Assembly: GCA_018806915.1 (NCBI GenBank)
Contig: JAGKQI010000071.1
Coordinates: forward strand, 248,001-312,000
Direction: 5' to 3'
Source of the DNA: Phytophthora colocasiae
Taxonomy: Eukaryota > Oomycota > Peronosporomycetes > Peronosporales > Peronosporaceae
Length of the DNA stretch: 64,000 nucleotides
How positions within the stretch are numbered: position 1 is the first letter of the stretch; each line of letters starts with the position of its first letter. Of the stretch, positions 43,634-55,155 are shown piece after piece. Made by a program: the position numbers and the translations under genes. The notes below the pieces were generated by a model. It was not told the DNA's origin. It did not search any database and saw nothing but the letters and a program-made list of their open reading frames with translations.

Positions 43634-45249
43634 ATGGCGCACACTAGCGGCTCGACGGAGCCGGCGCTCTCGGAGGCGCTAGGGGCTGATGACATCAACG
43701 TGAGTTTCCCAGCGCTTCGACCAGCCTCCGTCTTCCAGTTAGCGGGCGCTACGACCACCGGAAGCGGCCGCTTTGTGCTCCCCGACGTGGCATTGCGCAA
43801 AGTTGTCAAGAAACCAATTTTCGAGGTGCATTAGCGATATTTTGGACGACAATTGTTGCTGTGCTGCATATGACAATTATTAACAGTTTTTTGCTGCAGA
43901 ACTTTGACGAAACGGCGTATAACGTGAAGCCACCGACGCAAATGTTACGCTTTATTGATGGCCTGCGGTACCATAAACCTACGCCTGAAGAGAGCGAAAC
44001 GCTAAATCTCAGCAGTGCCACCGAGAGGATTTATCTCCATGTGCTCAATGACGTATGCAATTGTATTGCCAATGATCTTTGATAAAGTGGAAAAAAAAGT
44101 ATCTAACGAAGTGACAATGGTAGATTCTGATGATGTGTGGTGCGCGCAAAGGAGCTCGGTTCAGTTCGCTGGATGTAAACCGTCTGAGAATTATTGCCGA
44201 AGGACTGGAAAGTAGATACGAAGCAGTGGACGAAACGTTCCACTCGTTGCCGACCGAGGTGATGCGGTATCGTTTCCCTGGCGTGAAGAAATTGGAAGAC
44301 GATCCGTCGCATTTCGAGTTCCTTTGCAATCGCCGTCGGAACAGTTTGGTGGGGATGGAGGGATTGGATCCAGAAGACCAAGTACGACGACAGGCTTTTC
44401 ATTTTCAGTGGCTGGCGCGGCAGTATGTAGTGACGTTTGCACAGTTGAAGACGGCGATGCAAGAAATCTGCGACCGTGTCCAGAAGGATATGGCCGCTTT
44501 GGGAGGGATGTCCGCACCTACCCTTGCGGATATCAATGATGCAGGTATGTCATCACAGCGTTATCGCTCAGATCGTGCAGGGTATACTCATTGGTGTGTG
44601 GATTTGGTTTTGTGTCTGATGTTTTTGGTTGGACCATTTTGCTGCGCAGTAGAAGCAGAGTTTGAGGCGAAAACACATCGGCCGTTCCCGACGTTTCTCT
44701 TCGTCCTCATTCAGAAATACCATCGCGAGCGGCGCAACAACAACACGGCGTGGAGCACCGATTCCGATGAGCCGCCTGTGGACTCCATTGGGCAGTTCGC
44801 CCTCTATTTATCTAGCATCTTACTCCAGCCTGCACCGATGACGGTTGCGGAGTTACACAGTGTCCAAGTGCTGCTGCAAGTTGTGTAAGTGTATTGTGGG
44901 TGGATTGAGTTTGGGATAATTTGTAACGACTGTGATGCTACGAATTTACAGCAAAGCAGAGTTCCACGTAGACTACCATTCGATGGTTCTCGTGGTGACG
45001 AAGGTAGTACACGCAGACGGTCAAGTGATCGTGAATACCTCGTGCTTAGATAGCGGAGCAAATGGCGCTGATCATCATCGACGAAACGGCGACGTCCGGG
45101 TGCTCACACACGACGCGTTGGGCTCGCTGCTCTTCGCCTTCTTGACAACAGTTCGCGAGCTGCGGCTGGTCCCGCGCGAGAAAGAGCTTCTGAACCGCGG
45201 GAAGAAGAAGGAGATGAAGAAGAGCGTCGATGACGCATCAATAGGATAG
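43634..45249 (+). CDS. Unknown conserved-looking five-exon protein
   Basis: Five exons (43634-43825, 43900-44052, 44124-44544, 44650-44884, 44952-45249), GT-AG introns of 67-105 bp, 432 aa. The first 50 residues are Ala/Ser/Thr-rich. Middle exons are mainly helical (VNRLRIIAEGLESRYEAVDE, HFQWLARQYVVTFAQLKTAM, FPTFLFVLIQKYHRERR). The C-terminal part looks like alternating strands and helices (FHVDYHSMVLVVTKVVHADG, ALGSLLFAFLTTVRELR) and ends in a basic, Lys-rich tail. There is no signal peptide, membrane segment or catalytic motif. The acceptor of exon 3 (GGTAG at 44123) is the least certain. I do not recognise the family. Its promoter is shared with the renalase-like gene. Confidence 0.65.
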
Positions 45250-46546
45250 AGGAGATACCGTGGGCTCGTGGATAGGAGTGCAGTGTCCGTACAAATAGTT
45301 GAGCCCTCCGATCCCCTCTCTCTGCTCCGTTATAGATCATGTAAACACGCTAGGATGAAGTTGAAGGGCTCTACTGGGATCCTATGCCCACGATCGGATC
45401 CTGGAGCCCGTGACTCGACAAACCCAGTCGTAAATTCATTCGTGTAGCCAAGTTGTCGGCAAATCTAAAAGCAAAGGGCGACTGGGCAATGCATGACCTT
45501 TCTGTATCGTATCGTGGTGCACAACGACCCATGCACAAGTCACGTCGCGACGTTGCTGTTGTTTGTTGGATTTTGGTAGACGACCAAACGCGGTAGAGCA
45601 TGAAAATTTTGCAACTTTTGCCGGTGCTGCCGTCTACAATATAGTGCTACGTGAATGCCGCCTGTGGCACGCAGGTGACAGGCACTTGTCGCCGCTCGTT
45701 CAGCCGTTACAGAAAGTGTAGTATGACCACCAAAAGCTCTTTGTCTCGACCGGCTCCAACATACACATACTACTTGTAATTAGTGTTGCGTTAGACACGG
45801 GTGCAACGTACGTCTCCAAGCAGCGGCTGGCAAAGACAAGTGGATCATGTGTGACCTGTATCCATTGAAACTTTTCGAGTCCAGAAAAGTTGCCTTGAGC
45901 ATGGCCAATTAGTGCAATTTCACGGGTGGAAGAGCTAAAGTTGCAAAAAAAAAAAATTCTCCAATTTCCCCCCCCGCAACATGCGATCCATCGCGATTTC
46001 CACCACCACATTCGCAGCTTCTCGATCGCCGTCTGGCAGTTTCCTCCAATTCTCCACTCCAATTTGGAGCCCAAGTCCAAGTGCATGAAGCACCGCAGCA
46101 ACAGAGGACGCGTAGGAGACAGTTCGTTTTTCGGTACAGTACGCAGTCTGGTCGGCCATAGACTGAACCACGACCTTTTGCTTCTACTAGTACTAGTATT
46201 ATACACCACCCCACTCTCCAACTTTCCCTCTTCATTCTCTATAAAGGTACATTTACATCTAATTTCTCTATCACAACTAAAAATAGTATTGTATCATTTC
46301 CCACAGCAATATTAATTCTCACAAGACGGAAAGTATATGAGTAGCAGCGTCCCTACCTTCCCTACCTGATCGTGGTGGGGTTGTGTGGCAGCGTCATTGC
46401 TCGATGCGACCAAGTTGGGCTTGCAACTGACTCCCTCACACAATAACGGCCCCGCCGGCAGAGTGCTCGAAGTCGCCCAAAAGCTCAGCATCTTCCCATC
46501 CAGTAAGGCGGCAGGGCAGGAGGCACCACCAGTGTCCAATCCGACC
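45250..46546. other. Intergenic region upstream of the myosin gene
   Basis: Contains an A13-type tract (near 45945) followed by a C8 run near 45970, and CTAGTACTAGTA near 46188. The myosin open frame extends upstream to 46385 without an ATG. No separate gene is supported. Confidence 0.45.
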
Positions 46547-49500
46547 ATGGACGTGGGTGCACAGGTGGAAGTACAGTTAGCGCCGCAGAAATGGCGACGC
46601 GGCCAGGTCATCGACCGCTACGTGAGTCCCATCGAGGCTTCGGGCGCTGTCATCGTCGTTAAGTTCGAAGACGGTAGTGTGGCTGAACGAGGCGTCCCGG
46701 AAGATGTGAACCAGGACGCACCGGACGTCCGCGTCATCACTCCAGCTCAAGGCCAACAGTTCGATGTGGACGACCTCACGCAGCTCATTGAATTGGACGA
46801 GACGACGATTCTTTCCGCTTTGGAGACGCGATTCGCCCAACAGAAAATTTATACCAACACAGGGGCGATTCTACTAGCTGTGAACCCGTTCCAGAAGATC
46901 TCTGATGTTTATAGTAAAGACACGATGGCCAAGTACTTGTTGTCCTTCGAGTCCAGAAACAGCTCCATGCGCAGTAAAGGGAACGAACCCATGCCTCCAC
47001 ACATCTATAATGTGGCTGGAGAGGCGTATAAGGCTATGATGCTTGGACTGAACGGAGTTATGAGTGACCAGAGTATTCTCGTGAGTGGAGAGAGCGGCAG
47101 TGGCAAGACGGAAAGTACCAAGTTCCTCATGGAATACTTAGCACAGGCAGGTGCGAACAATCTAGCGGCATCCGTAGCAGGAAAGAGTCCCGAGGGGATC
47201 GCAGCCAAAGTGCTGCAGACAAACATTCTCCTCGAATCCTTCGGTAACGCGCGCACTTTACGCAATGACAACTCCAGTCGCTTCGGCAAGTTCATCAAGC
47301 TGCACTTTACCAGCGGCGGGAGACTCACAGGCGCCAGTATCCAGACATATCTGCTTGAGAAGGTTCGGCTTGTATCACAGTCCAAGGGTGAGCGGAATTA
47401 CCACATTTTCTACGAAATGGCGATCGGTGCAGCCCCCGCAGCTCGTAAACGCTGGTTCCTGGACCCTCCTAAAGGTCATGTGATGCCTCCTGGAGACACG
47501 GAAGTCACGGAGACAACGCGCCAGTTCCTGCACTACCGGTATTTGAACCAGAGCGAGTGCTACCAGCGTCGAGACGGCGTCAAGGACTCGGACATGTTCC
47601 GACGGGTCATGGACGCCATGGATATCGTAGGTTTTACGTCTGCTGAACGTGCAGGTATTTTCGACATCCTGGCGTCACTCATGCACATTGGCAATTTGTC
47701 CTTTGAGCACGATGAGAACAGCGACAGATTGGGCCAGTCCATGGGGCCGGGGGCTGGTAAGTCGGACTTGGCGCCTAGCTGCATCTGGTCCCGTAATGCC
47801 GCTGCCACCTTGATGGCCGTGGACGCGACCAAGCTGGAGCGTGCACTGAGCGTGCGTCGTATTCGCGCGGGAACGGATTTCGTGAGTATGAAGCTCTCCG
47901 CTGCTCAGGCTAACAACGCCCGTGACGCGCTCGCAAAGGCACTGTACGGCCGCTTGTTCGACTGGATGGTGAAGAAGATCAACCACTTCCTCAAGATGGA
48001 CGACAGCCAGAAGGCCAAGGGCGGCCTTCACTTTATCGGAATTCTGGACATTTTCGGCTTCGAGGTGTTCCCGAAGAACTCGTTCGAGCAGCTCTGTATC
48101 AACTTTGCCAATGAGACGCTACAGCAACAGTTCAACGACTACGTGTTCAAGGCGGAACAGCGCGAGTACGAGTCTCAGGGCGTGGACTGGAAGTACGTCG
48201 AGTTCTGTGATAACCAGGACTGCGTCAACTTGATCTCGCAGCGTCCGACCGGCATCTTGTCTCTAATTGACGAGGAGTGTGTCATGCCCAAGGGAAGCGA
48301 CACGACGCTGGCGTCCAAGCTCTACCGCGCGTGTGGCACTCATCCTCGTTTTGAGGCTTCCCGTATTCAGCGAGCACGTGGCCTTTTCACTGTTGTACAC
48401 TACGCAGGCCACGTGGAATACTCGTCCGATGGATTCCTGGAAAAGAACAAGGATGTTCTGCACCAAGAGGCTGTGGATATGCTCGTGTACTCTACAAGGG
48501 AAGACAGCTTTACTCGTACTCTGTGTGAAGGCCTTGGTGGCTCACGGGATCGCGCGAAGTCATCTCCGCGTCAACGCGCACAAACGAGCAAACACCGCGG
48601 CGCGAGTGTCGGTCTTCAGTTCAAGGAACAGCTTACGACATTGTTGGAGACGCTGCAACAGACGAACCCTCACTACGTGCGTTGTCTCAAACCCAACGAG
48701 CTCTGTAAGGCTGGCATCTACGAGCGTGAGCGTGTGTTGAACCAACTGCGCTGCAACGGAGTGATGGAGGCAGTTCGTGTGGCGAGAGCAGGATATCCGA
48801 TCCGGTTACCGCACGACGAGTTTGTCGCTCGCTACTTCAGTCTAAGCAGATCTAAGAACCCGAAGAACCCGCTACTGGTAAAGAAGCAAGGGTCTTCGTT
48901 TGGATTGCCTGATACAGATTCGGACGAGAACCTGGCAGTTGTAAGTAGCGAGGCCAAGGAGCTGCTGAAGGGACTGCTTGATGTGATCCCGAAGGAGAGC
49001 GACGCCAACCCCCAGGGTGCCTGCGAACGACCGGACCAAGGCCAGTTCACCACTAAGTGTGTTGCAGTGGGCATTCAGATGGGATTTACCAAGATGTTCA
49101 TGAAGAAACCGACGTACGAGTTTCTGGAGGAAATGCGCTCCCAGCGACTGCACCGTCACATGATCAAGATCTTCTACGCTGTGTTGTGTATCACTGCCCG
49201 TGTGCGCTATCTGCGTTACCTTCATGCCGTCAAGACGTTGCAAATTCGATTCCGCTACAAGAAACTCCAAAAGCTGCGTCGTCGCCGTCAGATTATGATG
49301 ATCAGGAGGAAAAACGCAGGCAAAGTGCAGGGCTTCATCCGTACTGTGGTGCAGCGCAAGAAGTTTGTACAGTTCATCGCTGTTGTACGAATGCTGCAGT
49401 GCCGCTTCCGGTTCCGCCGAAGGATGCGAGCAAAGCAAATGGAGGCAGATCGTAGCAGGAAAATGGCCGACTTGAAGCACGAGAAGCAGATGCAAGCCGT

Positions 49501-50773
49501 GACGCAGTACACAGAAAGCTCAACAGCGTCTTCCGAATCGTCATCTCCTCGGTCGGTAACCTCAAACTCGAACGACGTTGAAGGCTCCGGGTATTCAGAT
49601 GTGTCGTCGGATTATTCCTCGGACGACGTTTTCACTTACAAAGACAACTTTCCCAAGCACAACCTCAACACTGTGGACGAACAGAGCAGTCAATTGATGC
49701 CTCGTGTATCGCACCGGGTTTCACTCCGCAAGTCTCAGTCCATCGACTCGATCACCCCAATGGGCGGTTTCCGCGCCTCGCAGATGCACAACGGTATGGC
49801 ACAGACGCCGGGATCAAGATCAAGAATGCCATCACGCAAGTCGTCGTTCCGCAACACCCGGTCCTCGCGTGCTGTTGCGCTCCCGAGACTCGATGTGATC
49901 CAGCACACGTCCTGGGTGAACGACGAGGATCGCTTCAGCTGCCACATTTGTAACAAGCGCTTCAACATGTTCAAGCGCAAACACCATTGTCGAGCCTGCG
50001 GTGAAGTCATCTGCAATAGCTGCTCGCTGTACCACCGGATTCAGTCCCGGTCCATGCGTGTTTGTGTGTCGTGCGTGGCATTCCATTCCTTAGACAGTCC
50101 GACGTCGGCCGGGTCCACCGGCTTCCTGCGTCCTGGCGGTGGCAGTGCTCACTCATCCAACTCCAGTCGAAAGACGTCCAACGGATCAGCACCGGACCGC
50201 AACCGCAGCAGTACGCTCAGTAGCGGTATGTGGCTGAACCCGTGGCCGGAACCGCCCTACCCGGTCGACGAGGATGAGCGTCTGACAGTACTGCGAGAAC
50301 TCAATATCCGAGAGCTCGGTCTGTCCGGCAAATTCAACATGTACTGCGAAGTTGCAGCCAAGACGATGAAGTGCCCGATCGCATACGTGAGTATCATCGA
50401 GGACGAGGAGCAGCTATTGGTGGCCAACATCGGCATGGCGCACACAACATTGCCTCGCGAGCTGTCGTTCTGCGCACACACAATCTGTCAGCCCAGTGTT
50501 TTGGTGGTGCTCGATACCAAGAACGACGAGCGCTTCCGTGAGAATCCGATGGTCAAGGGAGACAAGGGGGCCGTCAAGATCCGCTATTACGCCGGTGCGA
50601 CCATCTTCTCTCGAGACGGACACGCTCTTGGTACGGTGGCTGTACTGGACACCAAGCCGAGACGGGAGGCGGACCAGGAGCACATTGGCATGTTGCAACA
50701 CCTGAGCTTCCTGGCGAGCGAGAAGATGACGCAAAGCACCATCCACGAAGATAGTGATAGCGAATTTCTATGA
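46547..50773 (+). CDS. Myosin heavy chain with FYVE and GAF domains
   Basis: Single exon, 1408 aa. ATG at 46547 has an ACCATGG context and an SH3-like N-terminal region follows. The motor (about 65-860) is complete: P-loop GESGSGKTEST, switch I NDNSSRFGK, switch II DIFGFEVF, actin/converter region ETLQQTNPHYVRCLKPNE. A neck of IQ-like motifs follows (LQIRFRYKKLQKLRRRRQ, AGKVQGFIRTVVQRKKF, MLQCRFRFRRRM). A Ser-rich linker leads to a FYVE zinc finger (about 1118-1180): FSCHICNKRF, KRKHHCRACGEVICNSC and a final CVSC give eight Cys and the RKHHCR phosphatidylinositol-3-phosphate pocket. A GAF domain ends the protein (about 1242-1400: AYVSIIEDEEQLLVANIG, FCAHTICQPSVLVVLDTKND). The tail predicts an actin motor recruited to PI3P endosomes and tuned by a small ligand. 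Such chimeric myosins are known in oomycetes. Confidence 0.95.
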   Translation: MDVGAQVEVQLAPQKWRRGQVIDRYVSPIEASGAVIVVKFEDGSVAERGVPEDVNQDAPDVRVITPAQGQQFDVDDLTQLIELDETTILSALETRFAQQKIYTNTGAILLAVNPFQKISDVYSKDTMAKYLLSFESRNSSMRSKGNEPMPPHIYNVAGEAYKAMMLGLNGVMSDQSILVSGESGSGKTESTKFLMEYLAQAGANNLAASVAGKSPEGIAAKVLQTNILLESFGNARTLRNDNSSRFGKFIKLHFTSGGRLTGASIQTYLLEKVRLVSQSKGERNYHIFYEMAIGAAPAARKRWFLDPPKGHVMPPGDTEVTETTRQFLHYRYLNQSECYQRRDGVKDSDMFRRVMDAMDIVGFTSAERAGIFDILASLMHIGNLSFEHDENSDRLGQSMGPGAGKSDLAPSCIWSRNAAATLMAVDATKLERALSVRRIRAGTDFVSMKLSAAQANNARDALAKALYGRLFDWMVKKINHFLKMDDSQKAKGGLHFIGILDIFGFEVFPKNSFEQLCINFANETLQQQFNDYVFKAEQREYESQGVDWKYVEFCDNQDCVNLISQRPTGILSLIDEECVMPKGSDTTLASKLYRACGTHPRFEASRIQRARGLFTVVHYAGHVEYSSDGFLEKNKDVLHQEAVDMLVYSTREDSFTRTLCEGLGGSRDRAKSSPRQRAQTSKHRGASVGLQFKEQLTTLLETLQQTNPHYVRCLKPNELCKAGIYERERVLNQLRCNGVMEAVRVARAGYPIRLPHDEFVARYFSLSRSKNPKNPLLVKKQGSSFGLPDTDSDENLAVVSSEAKELLKGLLDVIPKESDANPQGACERPDQGQFTTKCVAVGIQMGFTKMFMKKPTYEFLEEMRSQRLHRHMIKIFYAVLCITARVRYLRYLHAVKTLQIRFRYKKLQKLRRRRQIMMIRRKNAGKVQGFIRTVVQRKKFVQFIAVVRMLQCRFRFRRRMRAKQMEADRSRKMADLKHEKQMQAVTQYTESSTASSESSSPRSVTSNSNDVEGSGYSDVSSDYSSDDVFTYKDNFPKHNLNTVDEQSSQLMPRVSHRVSLRKSQSIDSITPMGGFRASQMHNGMAQTPGSRSRMPSRKSSFRNTRSSRAVALPRLDVIQHTSWVNDEDRFSCHICNKRFNMFKRKHHCRACGEVICNSCSLYHRIQSRSMRVCVSCVAFHSLDSPTSAGSTGFLRPGGGSAHSSNSSRKTSNGSAPDRNRSSTLSSGMWLNPWPEPPYPVDEDERLTVLRELNIRELGLSGKFNMYCEVAAKTMKCPIAYVSIIEDEEQLLVANIGMAHTTLPRELSFCAHTICQPSVLVVLDTKNDERFRENPMVKGDKGAVKIRYYAGATIFSRDGHALGTVAVLDTKPRREADQEHIGMLQHLSFLASEKMTQSTIHEDSDSEFL

Positions 50774-52046
50774 ACCATCAAGTAACCAGCGATGAGATTG
50801 TCCGTAGCTAAGTACAAGTAGTGCAACTTCAACCATGTTAAACCATTTTGGCCTATTCAATCTTGATCACATATATCCAAGTACTATTTGTTGCGGGAAC
50901 AGTACTTGTAAGAGCAATTTTTTCCAGTTCTACTACTAAGGCTGTCGCTGCTGACAGCACATGCACAACTTGCCAGCGAAATGTGTGCTACAAAAGTGCA
51001 TATACAGCTTGTAACAATGCCCCGTTGTATGGGGTGGCGTGCGTAGGCAAGAACGCGGAGCGAATCGTCGTGGCCAGCTTGAATCAGCGACTTATTGCAG
51101 CTTCAGCTTCGCTGCTGGCCACACGCTGCCAACATGGCTGCGGCCAACAACTGAGTTAGAGCCCACCCTAGGCTCCAGCACATCCACTTCTCTGTCAAAA
51201 GACTTATAGACGATGGTGAAAACCGCCTTCTCCAGCCATATAGTTTAGACACGCCAGGCTTTCGATGTGCTTTCGCTCATGTACCGGATAGCGACAGTCG
51301 ACATAGAGAGCAGGCAAAACACAGTTTGCAAACGTTTGGCCTTTCTCGACCAGTTCATTACCGGTATGATAGGCAACTGCCGATTTTAGTGGATGACTTG
51401 ACACTCTTGATCTTTTGTCTTGCGTGCACCAGTTGCCGCGTTGTACAGTCATTGTCAATATCCATCGCAGACTTTGCGCTGCGATTCGCTTGCAAACATA
51501 GCGATAAGACCTTACCCGTCCCAAACGATCTCCAAACTGGAGCTCCAACTATGCGGTAATTATGATATGCTCTCATTCTGCAACGTGCTAAGTAGTTCAG
51601 TATGATCCAGTTGCTACTTTGAAACTTTACCTACGTGCGCACGTTTTCGACCGCGCGCTTTTCAAGTTGCGACAAAACGCCTGTATGTTTCTGTGAGTCA
51701 CTCTTCCAAAATCTCCAACCTACTGATTTAGTCTACAATTCTGTCAATATCACCACCATTATACAGCCAATCGTCAATCTATCATAACATATCTAAGTAC
51801 AAACATTTTTGACGGTAAGAAACAGTAGATAAACATCCCTGCAACCTAAACATTCCAGGCATTTTTTTCCGCATCAAACAGATGTACCATCCCAGCTCTC
51901 ATTCTGCCATTTGCGACGTAGTGCTCAAGCCGCTTCCTCTATACTGAAATAACCACTTGTTCACCGTGTTGCGCGGCATTTTCTCCCGTTGTTTCCGCAG
52001 TTTGTGGACTCCCCAGCGCTCCCCACCGCCCAGTAACAGTCGCAGT
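50774..52046. other. Intergenic region
   Basis: 3' flank of the myosin gene and promoter of the PX gene. No open frame here has domain or splice support. Confidence 0.45.
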
Positions 52047-52994
52047 ATGTCTGGCCAGCTACGCGTGGCTGTCATCGGCTCTCAGACGTGCCACCCAGAC
52101 ACGCCCTTGGCCTACACAGTGTACCGGACGTCTGTGAACTACGAGGGTTTGTGCTACCACCGACTCATTCGCTTCCGCCACTTCTTGCACTTCGCTAAGA
52201 GGATCAAATTGGCACCTGGGGCCCCGCGTATCTCCGTGAAGTTGCCTCCAAAGATCTGGTGGAGTCGTAGAACGTCATTGCAGCCGGAGACAGTGGAAGC
52301 TCGTCAAGTTCTACTAAATGAGTACATGCAGCAGGTTTCTGCGCGTCCACTGACCCCGAGAAGCCAGGAGCGGCTGCTGAAGCTGCTGAAAGTGGGGGAA
52401 TATGCGCCTCAGGAGGAGGAGGATCGAGTGATTAACAGTCGACTGAGTTACAAACAACAGAGCACTGTAACAGAACCGACGTCGGATGTTCTTGGCAAAA
52501 ACTCTATCCAAACGGAAGTGTTGGAGGAAGAAGAGGAAGAAGATTTATCGACTCACAAGGAGAAACAGTCACAGGATTCCTTAACGGACGATGAGGAGTC
52601 GGAGGAACATGTAGTGAACTTGTCAGTCCAACGGCAGGACTCACAGGCGTCCAGTAACCCTGCAGCTGATGATGAGACGAGAGATCGCGCTCTTTCAGCG
52701 CCTTTGACACCCGTGTTGCAGGTGACTACGAAGCCTGTGAGCAGCTCTTTGAACTCGCAGCACATGAAGCGCGTTATGCTCGGATCCGGAGTGGAAGCGG
52801 ATCTGCTGGCTCTCAAGGAAGGAGGCAGAGACTCGACCGGCAGCGCATCCGACTTTTCGTCCACCCCCGAGCGTCACTACTTCGGCCAGATCAAGAAGTG
52901 CATCGCTAGTATTGAAGATATCGTGGACAGCAGCCGCAAGCTCGAGACGCGGATCCGCGAGAAGCAGACGGCCAACAGGACCATGGGAGCTTGA
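52047..52994 (+). CDS. PX-domain protein
   Basis: 315 aa from the ATG at 52047 (MSGQLRVAVIGS); the open frame extends upstream without an ATG. Residues about 8-125 form a PX (phox homology) domain: strands around VAVIGSQ and YTVYRTSV, the RFRHFLHFAKR lipid-pocket segment, the proline loop KLPPKIWWSRRT, and the helix VEARQVLLNEYMQQV. PX domains bind PI3P or related lipids on endosomes. The rest is acidic and Ser-rich (LEEEEEEDLSTHKEKQSQDS), with a helical C-terminus (FGQIKKCIASIEDIVDSSRK). Probably a trafficking adaptor. It is convergent with the receptor kinase gene 140 bp away. Confidence 0.85.
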   Translation: MSGQLRVAVIGSQTCHPDTPLAYTVYRTSVNYEGLCYHRLIRFRHFLHFAKRIKLAPGAPRISVKLPPKIWWSRRTSLQPETVEARQVLLNEYMQQVSARPLTPRSQERLLKLLKVGEYAPQEEEDRVINSRLSYKQQSTVTEPTSDVLGKNSIQTEVLEEEEEEDLSTHKEKQSQDSLTDDEESEEHVVNLSVQRQDSQASSNPAADDETRDRALSAPLTPVLQVTTKPVSSSLNSQHMKRVMLGSGVEADLLALKEGGRDSTGSASDFSSTPERHYFGQIKKCIASIEDIVDSSRKLETRIREKQTANRTMGA

Positions 52995-53133
52995 GCCAAA
53001 TTTGGGTGGCAAATGGATGCAGCGGGAATGCATACGAACTCGATCATGATTCCATGTCGCGTCATCGACCGCAAGACCGAAAGGGGATTTCAATATTTAT
53101 CGGCAGTGCAGACGTTCATTATCGTCTACTTTT

Positions 53134-54928
53134 TCAGCGCGAACCCCTCAACCCTGCAACTAAAATGTTACAATAAAAACACAACTCTGGCTGAATAATT
53201 GCTGTGAACACTTTGCACTGATTGAAAACTTCGTCAAAAGGAGTGCTTTTACTTGTCAACTGCAACTTGTACAGTACTTCCGCAGCACTCGGTCGATCCT
53301 TCGGGTCTAACGCCACACACGATCCCCCCAGTTCCACCATCGACTGTAGACCTTCAGACGAAAACTCAACGTGAATCTTCCCCAACGCCACCATCTGAAG
53401 AACAGCCGTGTCCGGTAGTTTTCGACCAGAGTTGCTAAGGTCTTTCGCATGGGAATAAGGCAAAACGTGGAGATCGAGTTCCGACAGCACCACACCGAGT
53501 GAAAACACGTCGGCCTTGTCGTCGTACCGCTGACTCAGCATCACCTCAGGCGCCATCCACAATGAAGTCCCAACGCCTGCAGTCATGGTTTTGTCCTCTC
53601 GTTCTCGAGAGATACCGAAATCCGTGACTTTCGCTTCCAGTTCAGAGCTCAACAGAATGTTCTTGGACTTGAGGTCGCGGTGGAGAATAGGTGGGTCCAG
53701 CGAGTGCAGGTACGTTAACGCGTGCGCGACGTGGAGTGCAATTGTCACTTTACTCCTGTCGAAACCCACTGGGACGTTCTGTTCTTCGTAGGACACGAGA
53801 AGAGCACGGAGATCGCCGCCTTCCATGTATTCCAAGGCAAAACACAAGTCCGACAGAGTGTCCCAAGCAATACCGACGAACTGCACGACACGTGGGTGAT
53901 CCAGCCTTTGCAGCAATTTCACTTCGTCCAGAAAATCGTTCACGTGCTTGATGCTCTTGCGTAATTGGGGAAGCAACATCTTGATAGCCACGGGTGACCC
54001 GAAGTAAAGGCCGTAGTAGACTTCTCCATATCCACCTCGACTAATCAAATGCTGGACTTCCACCTTTTCACGAGGAATACGAGCAGTGGCGATATCTTCA
54101 TCGTTCCAAAGACCTGCCAGAGCTTGATGACCAAGACCGAAATCTGCTTCACCCGATTCGTCCGTCTTGGGGTCTAATGCCGGAGAATTCACTTTCCTGT
54201 ATCCATTTCCTTCGGAGTTTTTTTTTGTTTTTCTTCCGATACCACACGAATCCAAGAGCAAAGAGCGCTACAATTACCACAGCAACGACAATTCCCACAA
54301 TTGTTCCCGTACCAATACCCGAGCTTTTAGTAGTTGTTACAACTGTGGCGGCATCGCTGCTACTTGAAGTAGTCGAACTTTTATTGTCGCTTGCAGCAGC
54401 GTTGAGATAGATACTGGAGTAAACTCTGTAGCCTGGAGCGATACAGTCACCTCTTGAAACGTTAACACTGGTTGCAGCCCCGCCATGATAACTCTCTCCT
54501 CCACACGAAACGTTACGGTAATAAGCAATTGAAAACGAGTTATTCGAGTAGAGATTGGCAATGAACGATTTTGTCCCTGCAGAGTCACCCACTTGGCACC
54601 TACCAGTTGCCACTAACGCTAATGTTTCATCGAGATTTTCACATCCAGACTCTGTATAGTTCTCTAGAATGACATAAGTAGACACGTCACTAAAGGAGCT
54701 ACGTGCGTACTCAAATCGGTCCGAGATATCGCACGTTTTGGAAACGTAGTAGGTTTCATCACCAAAGTCCATTTCGTGGCATGTCTGATTCTCACAACCT
54801 GATTCGACTGCCATGGATAAAACCAACGGAGTCCCAACGCAGTTGCTGTTCTCGAAGACACTGATGCCGCGCATAACTGAGTCGGCAGTGACGGAGGCTA
54901 CCATCACAAAAGCCAAAGTGGCGTGCAT
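53134..54928 (-). CDS. Receptor-like TKL kinase, copy 1, frameshifted
   Basis: Start ATG at 54928 gives signal peptide MHATLAFVMVASVTADS. A Cys-rich ectodomain of about 200 residues follows (FENSNCVGTPLVLSM, TYYVSKTCDISDRFEY), then a Ser/Thr stalk and one membrane helix (GTIVGIVVAVVIVALFALGF). The kinase is complete: Gly loop SRGGYGEVYYG, VAIKML, HRDLKSKNILL, DFGISRERE, GTSLWMAPEVML, DVFSLGVVLSEL. The GTSLWMAPE and HRDLKSKN motifs place it in the TKL group. The ectodomain and kinase lie in different frames, separated by a run of nine As on this strand (54226-54218); one A too many accounts for it. Either a recent mutation or a homopolymer sequencing error is possible. The C-terminus runs 36 residues beyond that of copy 2. 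Confidence 0.8.
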
Positions 54929-55155
54929 TTTGCCATTTTCACTTGTGGCGAAATGCACCGCATGGCCGCATGGCGTGCGGCTGGCAAATTGGATGGTTCA
55001 GTTTAGACACAGTGTCTAAGACACTGATTTTCACTATGGCAAAAAGCAGACAGGCAGGAAGAGAATTCAAGTGGCAAAATGGTTCACTACAGTACCTCGG
55101 ATTTGCACTTGGACAGGAATAAAGTTAGCCACTTTAGCCTAAACTTGATTTGTTC

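Noticed and set aside
46385..46546. Upstream extension of the myosin frame
   Set aside because: No ATG in the extension; the ATG at 46547 has a good context and precedes the conserved N-terminal region.
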